This document shows positions 1 through 8,738 of a DNA stretch of 64,000 bases, piece after piece. The DNA comes from Tolumonas sp008015085. GTDB lineage: Bacteria > Pseudomonadota > Gammaproteobacteria > Enterobacterales > Aeromonadaceae. The stretch lies in NCBI GenBank assembly GCA_029265125.1, contig JAJUJX010000015.1:1-64000 (forward strand). Direction: 5' to 3'. Position numbers and translations under genes: made by a program. Under the pieces are notes generated by a model, which made no database searches, was not told the DNA's origin, and worked only from the letters and a program-made list of their open reading frames with translations. Positions within the stretch are counted from its first letter, which is position 1; each line of letters begins with the position of its first letter.

Positions 1-3000
1 GCGGACGCGGTTGCGGGCGATATCCTGAACGTGACCGGTCAGGCGCCAATCAAGTTAACCGCGGAGCAAATTACCCGCGGCTTCCTGACGTTTGAATATG
101 CCCGTCCGGCCGATGGCGGCAGTATCGAGGTGAAAGCGACATTGACCGACGCGGCCGGCAACGTGTCAGCGGAAGGTCATGACAACGCGGTGATGGGTGA
201 CACCACCGCACCAGCCATCACCCAAACAACTTTCACCTACAACGAAAACCAACAGGTCAACGCAACTGTTGCTACGCTCAAGGTAACTGATTCATCAGGT
301 GTAGCGAGTTACCAATTTAAATGGGTTGATGGTTCATTGCACTCAATCACAGAGGATGGTTATTTCACTGTCAATTCTGATGGCGTAATTACAATTACTG
401 CTAAAGGTGTTGATTCAGGTGCAAATGATTTTGAAGTGGGTAATAACAATCATGGTTATACCGTAGTGATTGCTGATAATGTTGGAAATACCACAATATC
501 TGCAATTACGTTATCTGAAGAAAATGTCAATGAAGCGCCTGTCAATACGCTGCCACCTTCATTAACTAATGTCCAAGAGGATATTCCATATTCAATTACA
601 GGTTTATCGGTTAATGATGTCGATGGGAACTTGTCTAGCGTTCAACTGAGTGTTGGCCATGGTTATTTGAATGTAACACTGACCGGCGGCGCTTCAATCT
701 CTGCTGGTTCTAATGGTTCGTCATTACTTACATTATCTGGAACACAGGCGCAAATAAATGCAGCGCTGGCAACACTGACATATCAAGGTGCAAAAGACTT
801 TAACGGTTCAGACACTCTGACTGTTCTGTCAAAAGATAGTGCAGGCATCCCACTTTCAGATTCTGATTCAGTTGCAATAACAATCGCACCGGTGAATGAT
901 GCGCCTGAAGCCACGGCTTCAAGTGCTTCTGTATCGGAAGAAGGCTTAACTGGCGGTATCGTTGATGCTAAAGGTGCAACTGATATAACAGATACTGCAG
1001 GAGTGAGCGGTAAGATTAGTATCTCTGACGTAGATAGCAGCTCATTCACTGTTAAATTGGCTGTGCCAACTGCTGAACTGAAATCAGACGGGCAGGTCGT
1101 TACCTGGTCATTGTCTGCTGATGGACATACTTTGATCGGTTCAGCTGCTGGAAGTGAAGTCATCAGAGTGACCATAGATAACAGTGGTAACTATAATGTT
1201 TCATTACTGAAAGCAATTGATCATGCTACAGCTGGTGTGGAGGATGTTAAATCATTCGGCATTGGTGTATCAGTGAGTGATGGTATTGCGACAACAGCAT
1301 CAACCCTGACGGTTAATATCGAAGATGATTCTCCGCTGGGTTCATCATCATCGGTTGCTGCCAGCAGATCTGACGTTGATCCTGTATTAACCGGAACAAT
1401 TTCTCTGACTGGAACTATGGATAAAGATAGCTCCTCATTGTCTTTAGGTGGCGTGACCATTACAGCTAAAGGCTTTGCTGATGCGAATTTGGCATTGCAG
1501 GACGCACAGGTACATCAGTCAACGACAGGTGTAGCTGTAAATGGTACGTCAGGAGATAGGAATGTTGATCGTTTAACCTCAGAAATAGATTACATCTATA
1601 ACCCAACCACAGGTAAAACCGGCTCTGAACAATTGATCATCGACCTTGGCGATAAAATTGCCTATGGCGTTTCTATTGCATTTGCAAACATGTATGGCGG
1701 TGAACTGGAGACAGGGATTGCCTATTTCTATCGGGATGGGGTTCTGGTATCAACACAAACATTCAGTTCAAATGCGGTAAGTGGCGATTATGCAGCTAAC
1801 TTCTCTGTGGTTGGTGGTGGTTTCGACCAAATTGTAATTGAAGCGACAGATAATGGTAATCGCACGGCAAATGGTTGGGGTCTCTATGACAACAGCGATT
1901 TCACTATCGCGTCTATTACCTTTACTGGTGCATCAGATCAAACGCCTGTAGCAGTAGCATCTGGCTCATTCGCATTGAATTATGGTGCAGATGGTGCGAA
2001 TGAACAAAGTCCGATCGTATTGACGGGGATCTCTACTGCAGGGCTGACAAATGCATCTGGCGAGACGATATCGGTTACTGTCGAAAACAATGGCAACCGA
2101 CTTGTGGGAACTGATACATCAGGGCATATTGCCTTCGAAATTCAGCTAACACCTGCTACAGGTCAATGGGAATATTATCAGTACGAAGCGTTATCTGTTG
2201 ATAAGCCGATAGAGTTTACTTACCGGTTAACAGATAACGATAGTGACACAGCGACAGGAACTGCATCGGTCACGCCATATGATGTAACCGAATTGTCGGT
2301 AAGCAGTAATACGGCTGATGTGATTTCAGGTGGCGGATCGTCAGATGTTATTATTGCTGACGTAGGCGGCAGTGTTACCAATGTTATTCCTGGAACTAAT
2401 TACAACATTGCCCTGATTGTTGATACCTCAGGAAGTATGCAATACAACTTATCTGGTGCGGGGACATTGGTTACCAGCTCCGCAACTCAGGATGCTGCAT
2501 CATATGCGGCATCCAGAATAAAGCTGGTTAAAGATGCCCTGATCAGTTTAAGTCAGCAGCTGGCAGGGCATGATGGTATCGTGAATATAAGTCTGATTGG
2601 TTTCTCAACCACAGCCTCGATCACATTTAACATTAATGATCTGAATGAAAACAATGTCGATCAATTGATTGCGGCTATCGGTGAATCTCAATCAACCGGG
2701 CTTATCGCAACAGGTGGTACCAATTACCAGGCTGCGTTCACTCAGGCTACAAGTTGGTTTACATTGCAAAGTAACGCAGGATATAGCAGCACTGCTGGTT
2801 ATAAAAATCTCACTTACTTCCTGACTGATGGCGATCCCACATACAGTAATACGGCTGATGCCGACTCTCATGGCGGCGGTTCAACAACAGACTATAATGA
2901 CCTGAATGATGCATTGAGTGCATATTCATCATTGAGCTCGACCAGCACCGTCATGGCAATTGGTATTGGCTCTGGAGTGAAAGAGGAATATCTGAGATAT

Positions 3001-4407
3001 TTTGATAACTCTAATGTATCTGGAAGTGGCTCATCCTCCCTCTATGATCACCAGGTTGTGACTGGGTTCACTAATTCAGGTGATATTAATTGGCAGACAT
3101 CTAAATGGACTACAAGTGGGTCGGGTTCAATTGGATATTATGTGGATTCTGCCAATGCTACGGAATATTTTGGTATTACCGACACCAGTTCCAGCGCTAA
3201 CAGCTATTCGGCAACCAGTCCGAGCTTTACGATTTCAGCTGGTTCAACTGCAGCTGTTAGCTTTGATGTCGTGCAGGGAAATAATTTTAATTCTTCAACA
3301 GAGCATTACACTTGGAAGTTACAAGTTAAAGGGGCAACGGGTTGGTCTGATGTCGCATCAGGTACTGATCAGTTTGGCAGAGTAACAACCAACGTTCAAA
3401 ATGCTGGTACATATCGCCTTGTTTTTACTGTAAATGGCATTGGGGGTACTGCTTCAATTTATCTGGATCAGATCGCTCTTGAATATCCGAAGACAATAAC
3501 TGCATCAATAGGTGAAGTGGCTGTTGTCACAGATCCCAGTGAGTTATATGCCGCATTGCACGGAGGCTCAACGGAGATTGTACTCAATGCCGTTGGCAAT
3601 GACATAGTCTCTGGCGGAATAGGGGATGACATCATTTTTGGTGATGTTATCAATACTGATTATCTGCCATGGGGGGTTGATGGCAATCCGGCAAAACCAA
3701 CGACTTTGGTTGAAGGGGCTGGTATTGAGGCATTGGAAACATTCCTGACATTGAAAAATGGCATTGCTCCAACTGAATTCGAATTAAATGATTACATCAA
3801 ATCACATCTTGATATATTCAATGTCGAATCAGATACCCGCGGTGGTAATGATATCCTTGTTGGCGACGCAGGCGACGATACTCTCTTCGGTCAGGGTGGT
3901 GCAGACATACTGAGCGGTGGTGATGGCAACGATTCGCTGTATGGCGGCACCGGTAATGACTCTCTGAGCGGCGATGCAGGTAATGATTATCTCCACGGTG
4001 GTCTTGGAACTGACACACTGGATGGCGGAGCAGGCAACGACACGCTGATCGGTGGCTTGGGCGAAGACATTCTGACTGGTGGTGATGATCATGACATCTT
4101 CAAATGGACAGCCAACGATGTAGCAGGAACAACCACATTAAGTCATCAGAAAGATATTATTACTGATTTCTCGATTACTCAGGGTGATCAGTTAGATCTT
4201 GCTGATGTACTGCAAGGTGAAGGTTCAACATTAGATAGCTATTTGACCTTTGCTAAGAGTGCTGATGGTAAAGATGCCGTCATTTCGGTTCATGCAACTG
4301 GTACGTCAGATACAAATTTGGAAGTTGTTGTTTCCGGATATGGATCTGATACTGAATTAGCAAAATTGCAAGACTATTTATTGCATCAGTCTGGAGTGAT
4401 CCACTAA
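1..4407 (+). CDS. Giant RTX/VWA adhesin, type I secreted (3' part)
   Basis: This is the C-terminal part of a very large surface adhesin; the reading frame is open to the left edge, so the true start lies outside the window. Visible order: the end of an Ig-like repeat (to about nt 210), cadherin/VCBS-type modules with repeated 'VNDAPEA' and 'NEAPVN' linkers (about 530-1330), a further beta-rich region, a von Willebrand A domain with the MIDAS motif DTSGSM at 2422-2439, another beta-rich segment, then calcium-binding RTX nonapeptides of the GGxGxD type (about 3841-4100) and a C-terminal 'DIITDF' secretion-target domain. Such proteins leave the cell by a type I ABC/MFP/TolC exporter and mediate surface or biofilm attachment; no exporter genes are visible here. 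Base composition changes sharply near nt 215. The family assignment is secure; the ligand is unknown. Confidence 0.93.
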   Translation, partial: ADAVAGDILNVTGQAPIKLTAEQITRGFLTFEYARPADGGSIEVKATLTDAAGNVSAEGHDNAVMGDTTAPAITQTTFTYNENQQVNATVATLKVTDSSGVASYQFKWVDGSLHSITEDGYFTVNSDGVITITAKGVDSGANDFEVGNNNHGYTVVIADNVGNTTISAITLSEENVNEAPVNTLPPSLTNVQEDIPYSITGLSVNDVDGNLSSVQLSVGHGYLNVTLTGGASISAGSNGSSLLTLSGTQAQINAALATLTYQGAKDFNGSDTLTVLSKDSAGIPLSDSDSVAITIAPVNDAPEATASSASVSEEGLTGGIVDAKGATDITDTAGVSGKISISDVDSSSFTVKLAVPTAELKSDGQVVTWSLSADGHTLIGSAAGSEVIRVTIDNSGNYNVSLLKAIDHATAGVEDVKSFGIGVSVSDGIATTASTLTVNIEDDSPLGSSSSVAASRSDVDPVLTGTISLTGTMDKDSSSLSLGGVTITAKGFADANLALQDAQVHQSTTGVAVNGTSGDRNVDRLTSEIDYIYNPTTGKTGSEQLIIDLGDKIAYGVSIAFANMYGGELETGIAYFYRDGVLVSTQTFSSNAVSGDYAANFSVVGGGFDQIVIEATDNGNRTANGWGLYDNSDFTIASITFTGASDQTPVAVASGSFALNYGADGANEQSPIVLTGISTAGLTNASGETISVTVENNGNRLVGTDTSGHIAFEIQLTPATGQWEYYQYEALSVDKPIEFTYRLTDNDSDTATGTASVTPYDVTELSVSSNTADVISGGGSSDVIIADVGGSVTNVIPGTNYNIALIVDTSGSMQYNLSGAGTLVTSSATQDAASYAASRIKLVKDALISLSQQLAGHDGIVNISLIGFSTTASITFNINDLNENNVDQLIAAIGESQSTGLIATGGTNYQAAFTQATSWFTLQSNAGYSSTAGYKNLTYFLTDGDPTYSNTADADSHGGGSTTDYNDLNDALSAYSSLSSTSTVMAIGIGSGVKEEYLRYFDNSNVSGSGSSSLYDHQVVTGFTNSGDINWQTSKWTTSGSGSIGYYVDSANATEYFGITDTSSSANSYSATSPSFTISAGSTAAVSFDVVQGNNFNSSTEHYTWKLQVKGATGWSDVASGTDQFGRVTTNVQNAGTYRLVFTVNGIGGTASIYLDQIALEYPKTITASIGEVAVVTDPSELYAALHGGSTEIVLNAVGNDIVSGGIGDDIIFGDVINTDYLPWGVDGNPAKPTTLVEGAGIEALETFLTLKNGIAPTEFELNDYIKSHLDIFNVESDTRGGNDILVGDAGDDTLFGQGGADILSGGDGNDSLYGGTGNDSLSGDAGNDYLHGGLGTDTLDGGAGNDTLIGGLGEDILTGGDDHDIFKWTANDVAGTTTLSHQKDIITDFSITQGDQLDLADVLQGEGSTLDSYLTFAKSADGKDAVISVHATGTSDTNLEVVVSGYGSDTELAKLQDYLLHQSGVIH

Positions 4408-4424
4408 TTCATTCTATATATTCA

Positions 4425-4447
4425 AAAGGCGCTTCGGCGCCTTTTTT
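4425..4447 (+). terminator. Rho-independent terminator of adhesin gene
   Basis: An 8-bp GC-rich stem (AAAGGCGC / GCGCCTTT) closed by a TTCG tetraloop runs directly into a T-run, 18 nt after the adhesin stop codon. Confidence 0.9.
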
Positions 4448-4520
4448 ACTTGATTGCTGAGACCGCAAAAAAATGTGCTGTAGCTGTTCTTATTCGCTCA
4501 GAATTATCTACGTTAAATAA

Positions 4521-4550
4521 AAAAGGCTGACCTATACCGGCCAGCCTTTT
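4521..4550 (-). terminator. Terminator downstream of ribA
   Basis: The stem AAAAGGCTG / CAGCCTTTT lies 20 nt beyond the ribA stop on the minus strand, with A/T runs on both flanks. It can stop transcription from either direction, separating ribA from the convergent adhesin gene. Confidence 0.8.
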
Positions 4551-4569
4551 TCAATTCAATAAGCAGTTA

Positions 4570-5163
4570 TTACTCATGCAACATATGGCCTAGTTTTCCT
4601 GCCTTAGTTGCAAGATAAAATTCGTTATAACGGTTTTTGCCTTCTTCCAGTGGAACTCGTTCTGCAATATGAATACCGTGTGTTTCCATGGCTTTCAGTT
4701 TACGCGGATTATTGGTCATTAGACGTAATGACTTAACATCCAGCGCTTTCAGCATATCCGCACAAATGGTGTAATCGCGTAAATCAGGCGCAAAACCCAA
4801 CGCTTCATTCGCTTCAACGGTATCTGCGCCATGATCCTGAAGATGATAGGCATGAATTTTGTTCAGCAAACCAATACCACGACCTTCCTGACGGACATAG
4901 AGTAAAACCCCACGTTTTTCTTCAGCAATACGCTGTAATGCTGCCTGCAACTGAAAACCACAGTCACAGCGAAGACTGAACAGCGCATCGCCAGTCAGGC
5001 ATTCAGAATGGATTCTTGCCAGAACCGGAGCATCAGAAGTGATATCACCCATTGATAAAGCGACGTGATCCTTACCCGTTGCTTCCTCTTTGAATCCGGT
5101 CATCGTAAAGACGCCCCAAGGGGTAGGTAGTTGGGCACTGGCGACCAGAGAAACACTACTCAT
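4570..5163 (-). CDS. ribA: GTP cyclohydrolase II
   Basis: RibA opens the imidazole ring of GTP to give 2,5-diamino-6-ribosylamino-4(3H)-pyrimidinone 5'-phosphate, formate and pyrophosphate, the first committed step of riboflavin synthesis in the cytosol. The 197-residue product has the full family length. The zinc ligands are seen as the cysteines of SECLTGDALFSLRCDCG, and the signature VRQEGRGIGL follows, then the conserved HxLxDxGADTVEANExLG stretch. It is the stand-alone RibA form without a fused RibB domain. The ATG is preceded by GAGAGGAAATTC, a good ribosome binding site. It is monocistronic here, and no FMN riboswitch is evident in the roughly 160 nt upstream. Confidence 0.96.
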   Translation of the reverse strand: MSSVSLVASAQLPTPWGVFTMTGFKEEATGKDHVALSMGDITSDAPVLARIHSECLTGDALFSLRCDCGFQLQAALQRIAEEKRGVLLYVRQEGRGIGLLNKIHAYHLQDHGADTVEANEALGFAPDLRDYTICADMLKALDVKSLRLMTNNPRKLKAMETHGIHIAERVPLEEGKNRYNEFYLATKAGKLGHMLHE

Positions 5164-5366
5164 GAATTTCCTCTCAGCTTTATATATGTTCAGTATATAT
5201 GTTATTGCGATTGTGACGGGTGTTGCTCAGGCTGGCAACTGCAATTAAGAATAATTCAATTTGTTTCAGTCAATCTTTCGAAAAAGAAGAGCTGTTTATG
5301 TTGAGGAGTGTAAAATTAATTTAGGGTGTGTATAAAGGCGGCAGTATCAGTCTGAAGGTTGTGTCG

Positions 5367-5684
5367 ATGATGAAAAAAATAATTCCGGGATTAAGCATCG
5401 TAATGTCGCTGCTGATTTCAACGGCTGCATGGGCTGACGGATCGTTTCGTTGTGGTAATGCTTTGATCTCTGTAGGGGATCCTGCTGCCGTATTACTTAT
5501 TAAATGTGGACGTCCGTTGACGGTTTCTGATACTACACGCGTTATCATCGATGAATATGGGCACCGTCAGATCATCAGAACAGGAGAGGTCTGGACTATG
5601 TATATGGGACATGATCATTTTCTGCAGCTGGTTACGGTGGAAAATGGCGTCATTAAAGATATTGTTGACGGACCTCGTGGCTAA
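5367..5684 (+). CDS. Small periplasmic DUF2845-like protein
   Basis: A 105-residue exported protein with a clear signal peptide (MMKKI... through a hydrophobic core to AWA, then the mature DGSFRCG). The mature part contains two cysteines (RCG and IKCG) and the pattern 'GDPAAVLLIKCGRP' followed by a strand-rich tail, which resembles the DUF2845 family of gammaproteobacterial periplasmic proteins; their role is unknown. I chose the double ATG at 5367/5370 because GAAGG sits 9 nt upstream and because the signal peptide starts there; an in-frame upstream ATG at 5328 would add an unlikely N-terminal extension. Its 3' end overlaps the small opposite-strand gene by 32 nt. The family link is from memory of the motif pattern. 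Confidence 0.75.
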   Translation: MMKKIIPGLSIVMSLLISTAAWADGSFRCGNALISVGDPAAVLLIKCGRPLTVSDTTRVIIDEYGHRQIIRTGEVWTMYMGHDHFLQLVTVENGVIKDIVDGPRG

Positions 5685-5901
5685 TTTTGCTTGCCAGAGT
5701 GAATGAACCCATCCGCTTTATTTCTTTATTTATCTGCGATAAGAGTTGCTTCCATCTGACATTATCGATGTTGTCGTAGCAGGCTTTGCCCGCATCAAAA
5801 CGGAAAGGCCCGCTCTGCTCAATATAAAAGCTGCCGCTATAGTAGCTACGGATATATTGGGCAATCTTGATCAATTGATGTTCTCTGAATGAACGTGCCA
5901 T
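5653..5901 (-). CDS. Small hypothetical protein, 82 aa
   Basis: I do not recognise this protein. It is an 82-residue, basic, probably helical cytosolic polypeptide (MARSFREHQLIKIAQYIRSY at its N-terminus) with no signal peptide or membrane segment. Support for a real gene is a strong AAGGAAG ribosome binding site 6-7 nt before the ATG and protein-like composition. It is convergent with, and overlaps by 32 nt, the 3' end of the DUF2845-like gene. Comparison with related genomes is needed to confirm it is expressed. Confidence 0.5.
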   Translation of the reverse strand: MARSFREHQLIKIAQYIRSYYSGSFYIEQSGPFRFDAGKACYDNIDNVRWKQLLSQINKEIKRMGSFTLASKISHEVRQQYL

Positions 5902-6101
5902 GGTGCTCTTCCTTTATTTTGATGTGATTTTGAGGTGGCATGATGTCACCCGTTTGTTTAATTTTTGTTACGAAAGGAAGGCGGTTTGATGAAGTTGGTT
6001 CATGAGTAGGTTCATCGAAGATCTGTGATATGTGACAGGATGGTTTTCCGGCAAAATTCACGGCCATTTTTGGTCTTTTTTTCATAGTCAAGACTGTCGA
6101 T

Positions 6102-6123
6102 CTGACATCTTTCTGTCATAATG
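6102..6123 (+). promoter_or_regulatory. Candidate Pho box upstream of pitA
   Basis: Two tandem 11-bp units, CTGACATCTTT and CTGTCATAATG, match the PhoB box pattern of CTGTCAT repeats at 11-bp spacing. The second unit ends 31 nt before the pitA ATG. A CATAAT hexamer (6117-6122) inside it could alternatively be a -10 element. The match is by eye; PhoB control of this pit gene is an inference. Confidence 0.5.
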
Positions 6124-6154
6124 CGCCGCGTCTATCCACTGATGATTAATAAAT

Positions 6155-7630
6155 ATGCTGGAAATGTTTAATGGGCTCAGCTTTGAACTGGGTCTCGGTT
6201 TAGCACTGGCATTGCTTTTTGTGCTTGCCTATGAATTTATCAATGGTTTCCATGACACAGCTAACGCTGTGGCAACTGTTATTTATACCAAAGCGATGCC
6301 TCCGCATATGGCGGTCGTTGCATCAGGTATTTTTAACTGTGCCGGAGTATTGGCCGGTGGTCTGGGCGTTGCGTATGCAATTGTTCACCTGTTGCCTGTT
6401 GACTTGCTGCTTAACGTCGCTTCTGCGCATGGTTTGGTAATGGTGTTTGCATTGCTTAGCTCAGCCATTTTATGGAATCTGGGCACTTGGTACTTCGGTA
6501 TTCCTGCCTCCAGCTCTCATACGCTGATCGGGGCTATTCTGGGGGTTGGGCTTGCCAACTCGCTGATGACCGGAGTTGAAGTCAGCAAAGGCATCAATAT
6601 CCAGAAAGCAATTGATATCATGCTGTCGCTGATTGTTTCTCCTGTGGTTGGTTTGGCAATTGCCGGCGGCTTACTGATTCTGCTGAAAAAACAATTTTCT
6701 TCTTCAAAAATTCACAAAACTCCTGAAGAGCGCCAGACATGGGATGGTAAAAAACGTCCACCATTCTGGACTCGTTTCACGCTGATTGCTTCAGCGATGG
6801 GTGTCAGTTTTGTGCATGGGTCTAACGATGGCCAGAAGGGTATCGGTCTGATCATGCTGGTGCTGATTGGTATTGTTCCGGGACAGTTTGTGCTGAATAT
6901 GGAAAGTACCAGTTACCAGATTGGCAGGACTAAAGACGCAGCGTTGCACATGGGGGATTTTTATCAGCGTAATGCTGCCCATTTGGATCAGATGATTGAT
7001 TTGAAAAAAGTACCGAATGCTGATTTACCGCAAGTATTTAAATGTGATGCGAAAGATTCTATGTCTTCGATTGCAACGGTTGCGAGCATGTTAGGCAGTG
7101 TTGAGCATTACGACTCTCTGGGCGTAGAGAAGCGCCGTGAAGTTCGCCGTTTATTACTGTGTCTGGATGATACTGCGAAGAAAGTAAGTAAATTACCAGG
7201 TATCCCTGCATCAGAAATTGCTGATCTGAATAAGCTGCGTAAAGACTTAACTCAGACTACCGAATATGCTCCAACTTGGGTAATTTTTGCGGTTGCTCTG
7301 GCATTGGGTGGCGGTACGATGATTGGCTGGCGCCGTATCGTCTACACAGTAGGCGAAAAAATCGGCCAGAAAGGAATGACCTACTCACAAGGTATGGCTG
7401 CCCAGATCACTGCGGCTGCAGCGATTGGTATTGCCAGTATGAGTGGTTTGCCTGTGTCTACTACGCACGTACTGTCTTCTGCGGTTGCAGGCACTATGCT
7501 GGCGAACCGTTCAGGTCTGCAGTCTGGTACAGTCAAGAATATTGCACTGGCATGGATATTAACATTGCCAGTCACAATTGCACTTTCAGCTGGTTTATTC
7601 TGGTTTGGAACGATGATTTTTGTATCCTGA
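6155..7630 (+). CDS. pitA: Low-affinity inorganic phosphate transporter PitA
   Basis: PitA is an inner-membrane, proton-coupled symporter for metal-phosphate complexes (neutral MeHPO4). The 491-residue product aligns along its whole length with E. coli PitA (499 aa), including the two inverted PiT signatures GFHDTANAVATVIY near the N-terminus and GMPVSTTH-like 'GLPVSTTHVLSSAVAGTM' near the C-terminus, plus 'GSNDGQKGIGLIMLVLIG' in the middle. About ten hydrophobic segments are visible, with a hydrophilic cytosolic loop around residues 255-370. It is a single-gene unit ending in a strong terminator. A putative Pho box lies just upstream, unlike the constitutive picture usually given for pitA. 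No strong Shine-Dalgarno precedes the ATG. Confidence 0.96.
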   Translation: MLEMFNGLSFELGLGLALALLFVLAYEFINGFHDTANAVATVIYTKAMPPHMAVVASGIFNCAGVLAGGLGVAYAIVHLLPVDLLLNVASAHGLVMVFALLSSAILWNLGTWYFGIPASSSHTLIGAILGVGLANSLMTGVEVSKGINIQKAIDIMLSLIVSPVVGLAIAGGLLILLKKQFSSSKIHKTPEERQTWDGKKRPPFWTRFTLIASAMGVSFVHGSNDGQKGIGLIMLVLIGIVPGQFVLNMESTSYQIGRTKDAALHMGDFYQRNAAHLDQMIDLKKVPNADLPQVFKCDAKDSMSSIATVASMLGSVEHYDSLGVEKRREVRRLLLCLDDTAKKVSKLPGIPASEIADLNKLRKDLTQTTEYAPTWVIFAVALALGGGTMIGWRRIVYTVGEKIGQKGMTYSQGMAAQITAAAAIGIASMSGLPVSTTHVLSSAVAGTMLANRSGLQSGTVKNIALAWILTLPVTIALSAGLFWFGTMIFVS

Positions 7631-7652
7631 ACAAACTGAACCTGTTTAAGAC

Positions 7653-7674
7653 AAAGCCCACTTTTGTGGGCTTT
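7653..7674. terminator. Bidirectional terminator between pitA and GNAT gene
   Basis: The stem AAAGCCCAC / GTGGGCTTT with a TTTT loop is flanked by A/T runs and sits between two convergent genes, so it can serve both. Confidence 0.88.
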
Positions 7675-7675
7675 G

Positions 7676-8155
7676 TTATATCTGTTTGAGCATATGGCAG
7701 GCTCCTTGCCCGTATTCTAGCTCATTAATCTTATAGTCAGTGGGTTCAAACCCTTGCCGCCGCCAATATGTAACAGCCTGAGCCAGAGACACTAGAGATA
7801 ACTGGCTGAAATCATGTGCTTGGGCCCATGTTGTCAGGTAGTGCAACACCTTATATCCCAACCCTTTCCCTGCATATGATGGGGTGATTGCGATATCGTG
7901 AATATAAAGCAGGCTACTGTGTGAAAGTTTGGTATAGATGGTGTGTAAGCTGGCGGGTGTTGCTGTCCATGGGTGAGATAAACAATAACCGATAACCCGA
8001 TGTTCCGGGTCAGTAATGACTAAACAGGTTTCATTTCCTAGCTGAATTTTTGAACGTAGCACAGCTTCACTTTCGGGGATGTCATTCCCGTAGACCATAT
8101 TTTGAATATGCAGAATGGCATGCCAGTCAGTTTCTTCGATAGGGCGGATGTTCAT
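7676..8155 (-). CDS. GNAT-family N-acetyltransferase
   Basis: A 159-residue single-domain acetyl-CoA-dependent N-acetyltransferase. The GNAT core is visible: an N-terminal 'IRPIEETDWHAILHIQN' motif C/D region, a central strand ending in the CoA pyrophosphate loop motif A 'AITPSYAGKGLGYKVL' (Q/R-x-x-G-x-G/A type), and a C-terminal 'YWRRQGFEPTDY' typical of motif B. The acceptor substrate cannot be told from sequence. It is divergent from yfcD, with 67 nt between the starts, and convergent with pitA. Confidence 0.88.
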   Translation of the reverse strand: MNIRPIEETDWHAILHIQNMVYGNDIPESEAVLRSKIQLGNETCLVITDPEHRVIGYCLSHPWTATPASLHTIYTKLSHSSLLYIHDIAITPSYAGKGLGYKVLHYLTTWAQAHDFSQLSLVSLAQAVTYWRRQGFEPTDYKINELEYGQGACHMLKQI

Positions 8156-8222
8156 TGATAACGATCTTTTTTAAAGGGCGCATAGTGTACGATGTGGGTG
8201 ACAGAACTGCGAGGAAAGAATA

Positions 8223-8720
8223 ATGGCGGAAGAGTGGGTCGATATAGTTGATGAGCATAATCAAGTTACTGGTACTGCATCTCGTTCGGTGATGCGGAAA
8301 GAAAAGCTGCTGCATCGCTCCTCATACATTGTTATAACCAATTTTCAGGGGCAAGTCTATGTGCAGAAACGTACCGCAACAAAAGATTATTGCCCGTCAA
8401 TGCTTGATGCCTGCTGCGGCGGAGTGGTAACCGCAGGGGAGGATATAACCGAATCTGCATATCGGGAATTAGCCGAAGAGATGGGAATTTATAGCGTGCC
8501 GCTACGCTCTTTGGGCTCGTTTTTATATACCGACCATAATTGTCAGGTCTGGGGTGCGTTATTTGATTGTCAGTTTGAAGGGGAGTTACAACTGCAGGTA
8601 GAAGAGGTGGAATATGTTCTTCTCATGACTCCACAGGAGATTTTAGAGAAAGAGAGTGAATTCACACCAGACTCTGTGGCAGCAATCAAGCTATGGCTTG
8701 AAAAAAGCAAGGCTGGATGA
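8223..8720 (+). CDS. yfcD: Nudix hydrolase, YfcD type
   Basis: A 165-residue Nudix hydrolase close to E. coli YfcD in length and in the opening 'EWVDIVDEHNQV'. The Nudix box is intact: GVVTAGEDITESAYRELAEEMGI without gaps, i.e. G-x5-E-x7-R-E-x2-E-E-x-G-I, giving the metal-binding glutamates. The family resembles isopentenyl-diphosphate isomerase (the C-terminal 'EFTPDSVAAIKLWL' is shared with YfcD), and such proteins are often mis-named Idi; the true substrate is a nucleoside-diphosphate-linked compound not yet defined. AGGAAAG precedes the ATG at good spacing. Confidence 0.9.
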   Translation: MAEEWVDIVDEHNQVTGTASRSVMRKEKLLHRSSYIVITNFQGQVYVQKRTATKDYCPSMLDACCGGVVTAGEDITESAYRELAEEMGIYSVPLRSLGSFLYTDHNCQVWGALFDCQFEGELQLQVEEVEYVLLMTPQEILEKESEFTPDSVAAIKLWLEKSKAG

Positions 8721-8730
8721 CCAGCCTTGC
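8707..8730 (-). terminator. Terminator for sulfatase-family gene
   Basis: The 10-bp stem GCAAGGCTGG / CCAGCCTTGC has an ATGA loop. On the minus strand it is followed by six T residues, which lie inside the last codons of yfcD, so one strand's terminator is built into the other gene's 3' end. Confidence 0.8.
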
Positions 8731-8738
8731 TCAATATC

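Noticed and set aside
3829..4092. Minus-strand frames across the RTX repeats
   Set aside because: They are by-products of the GGxGxD repeat codons of the adhesin.
5846..6091. Minus-strand 81-codon frame upstream of pitA
   Set aside because: Lacks a ribosome binding site, overlaps the better-supported 82-aa gene and has atypical composition.
6094..6117. CTGTC pair 19 nt apart read as a Pho box
   Set aside because: Spacing is wrong; the pair at 6102/6113 has the correct 11-bp period.
8223..8720. Isopentenyl-diphosphate isomerase
   Set aside because: Opening and C-terminal motifs follow YfcD rather than Idi, so it is called a Nudix hydrolase.
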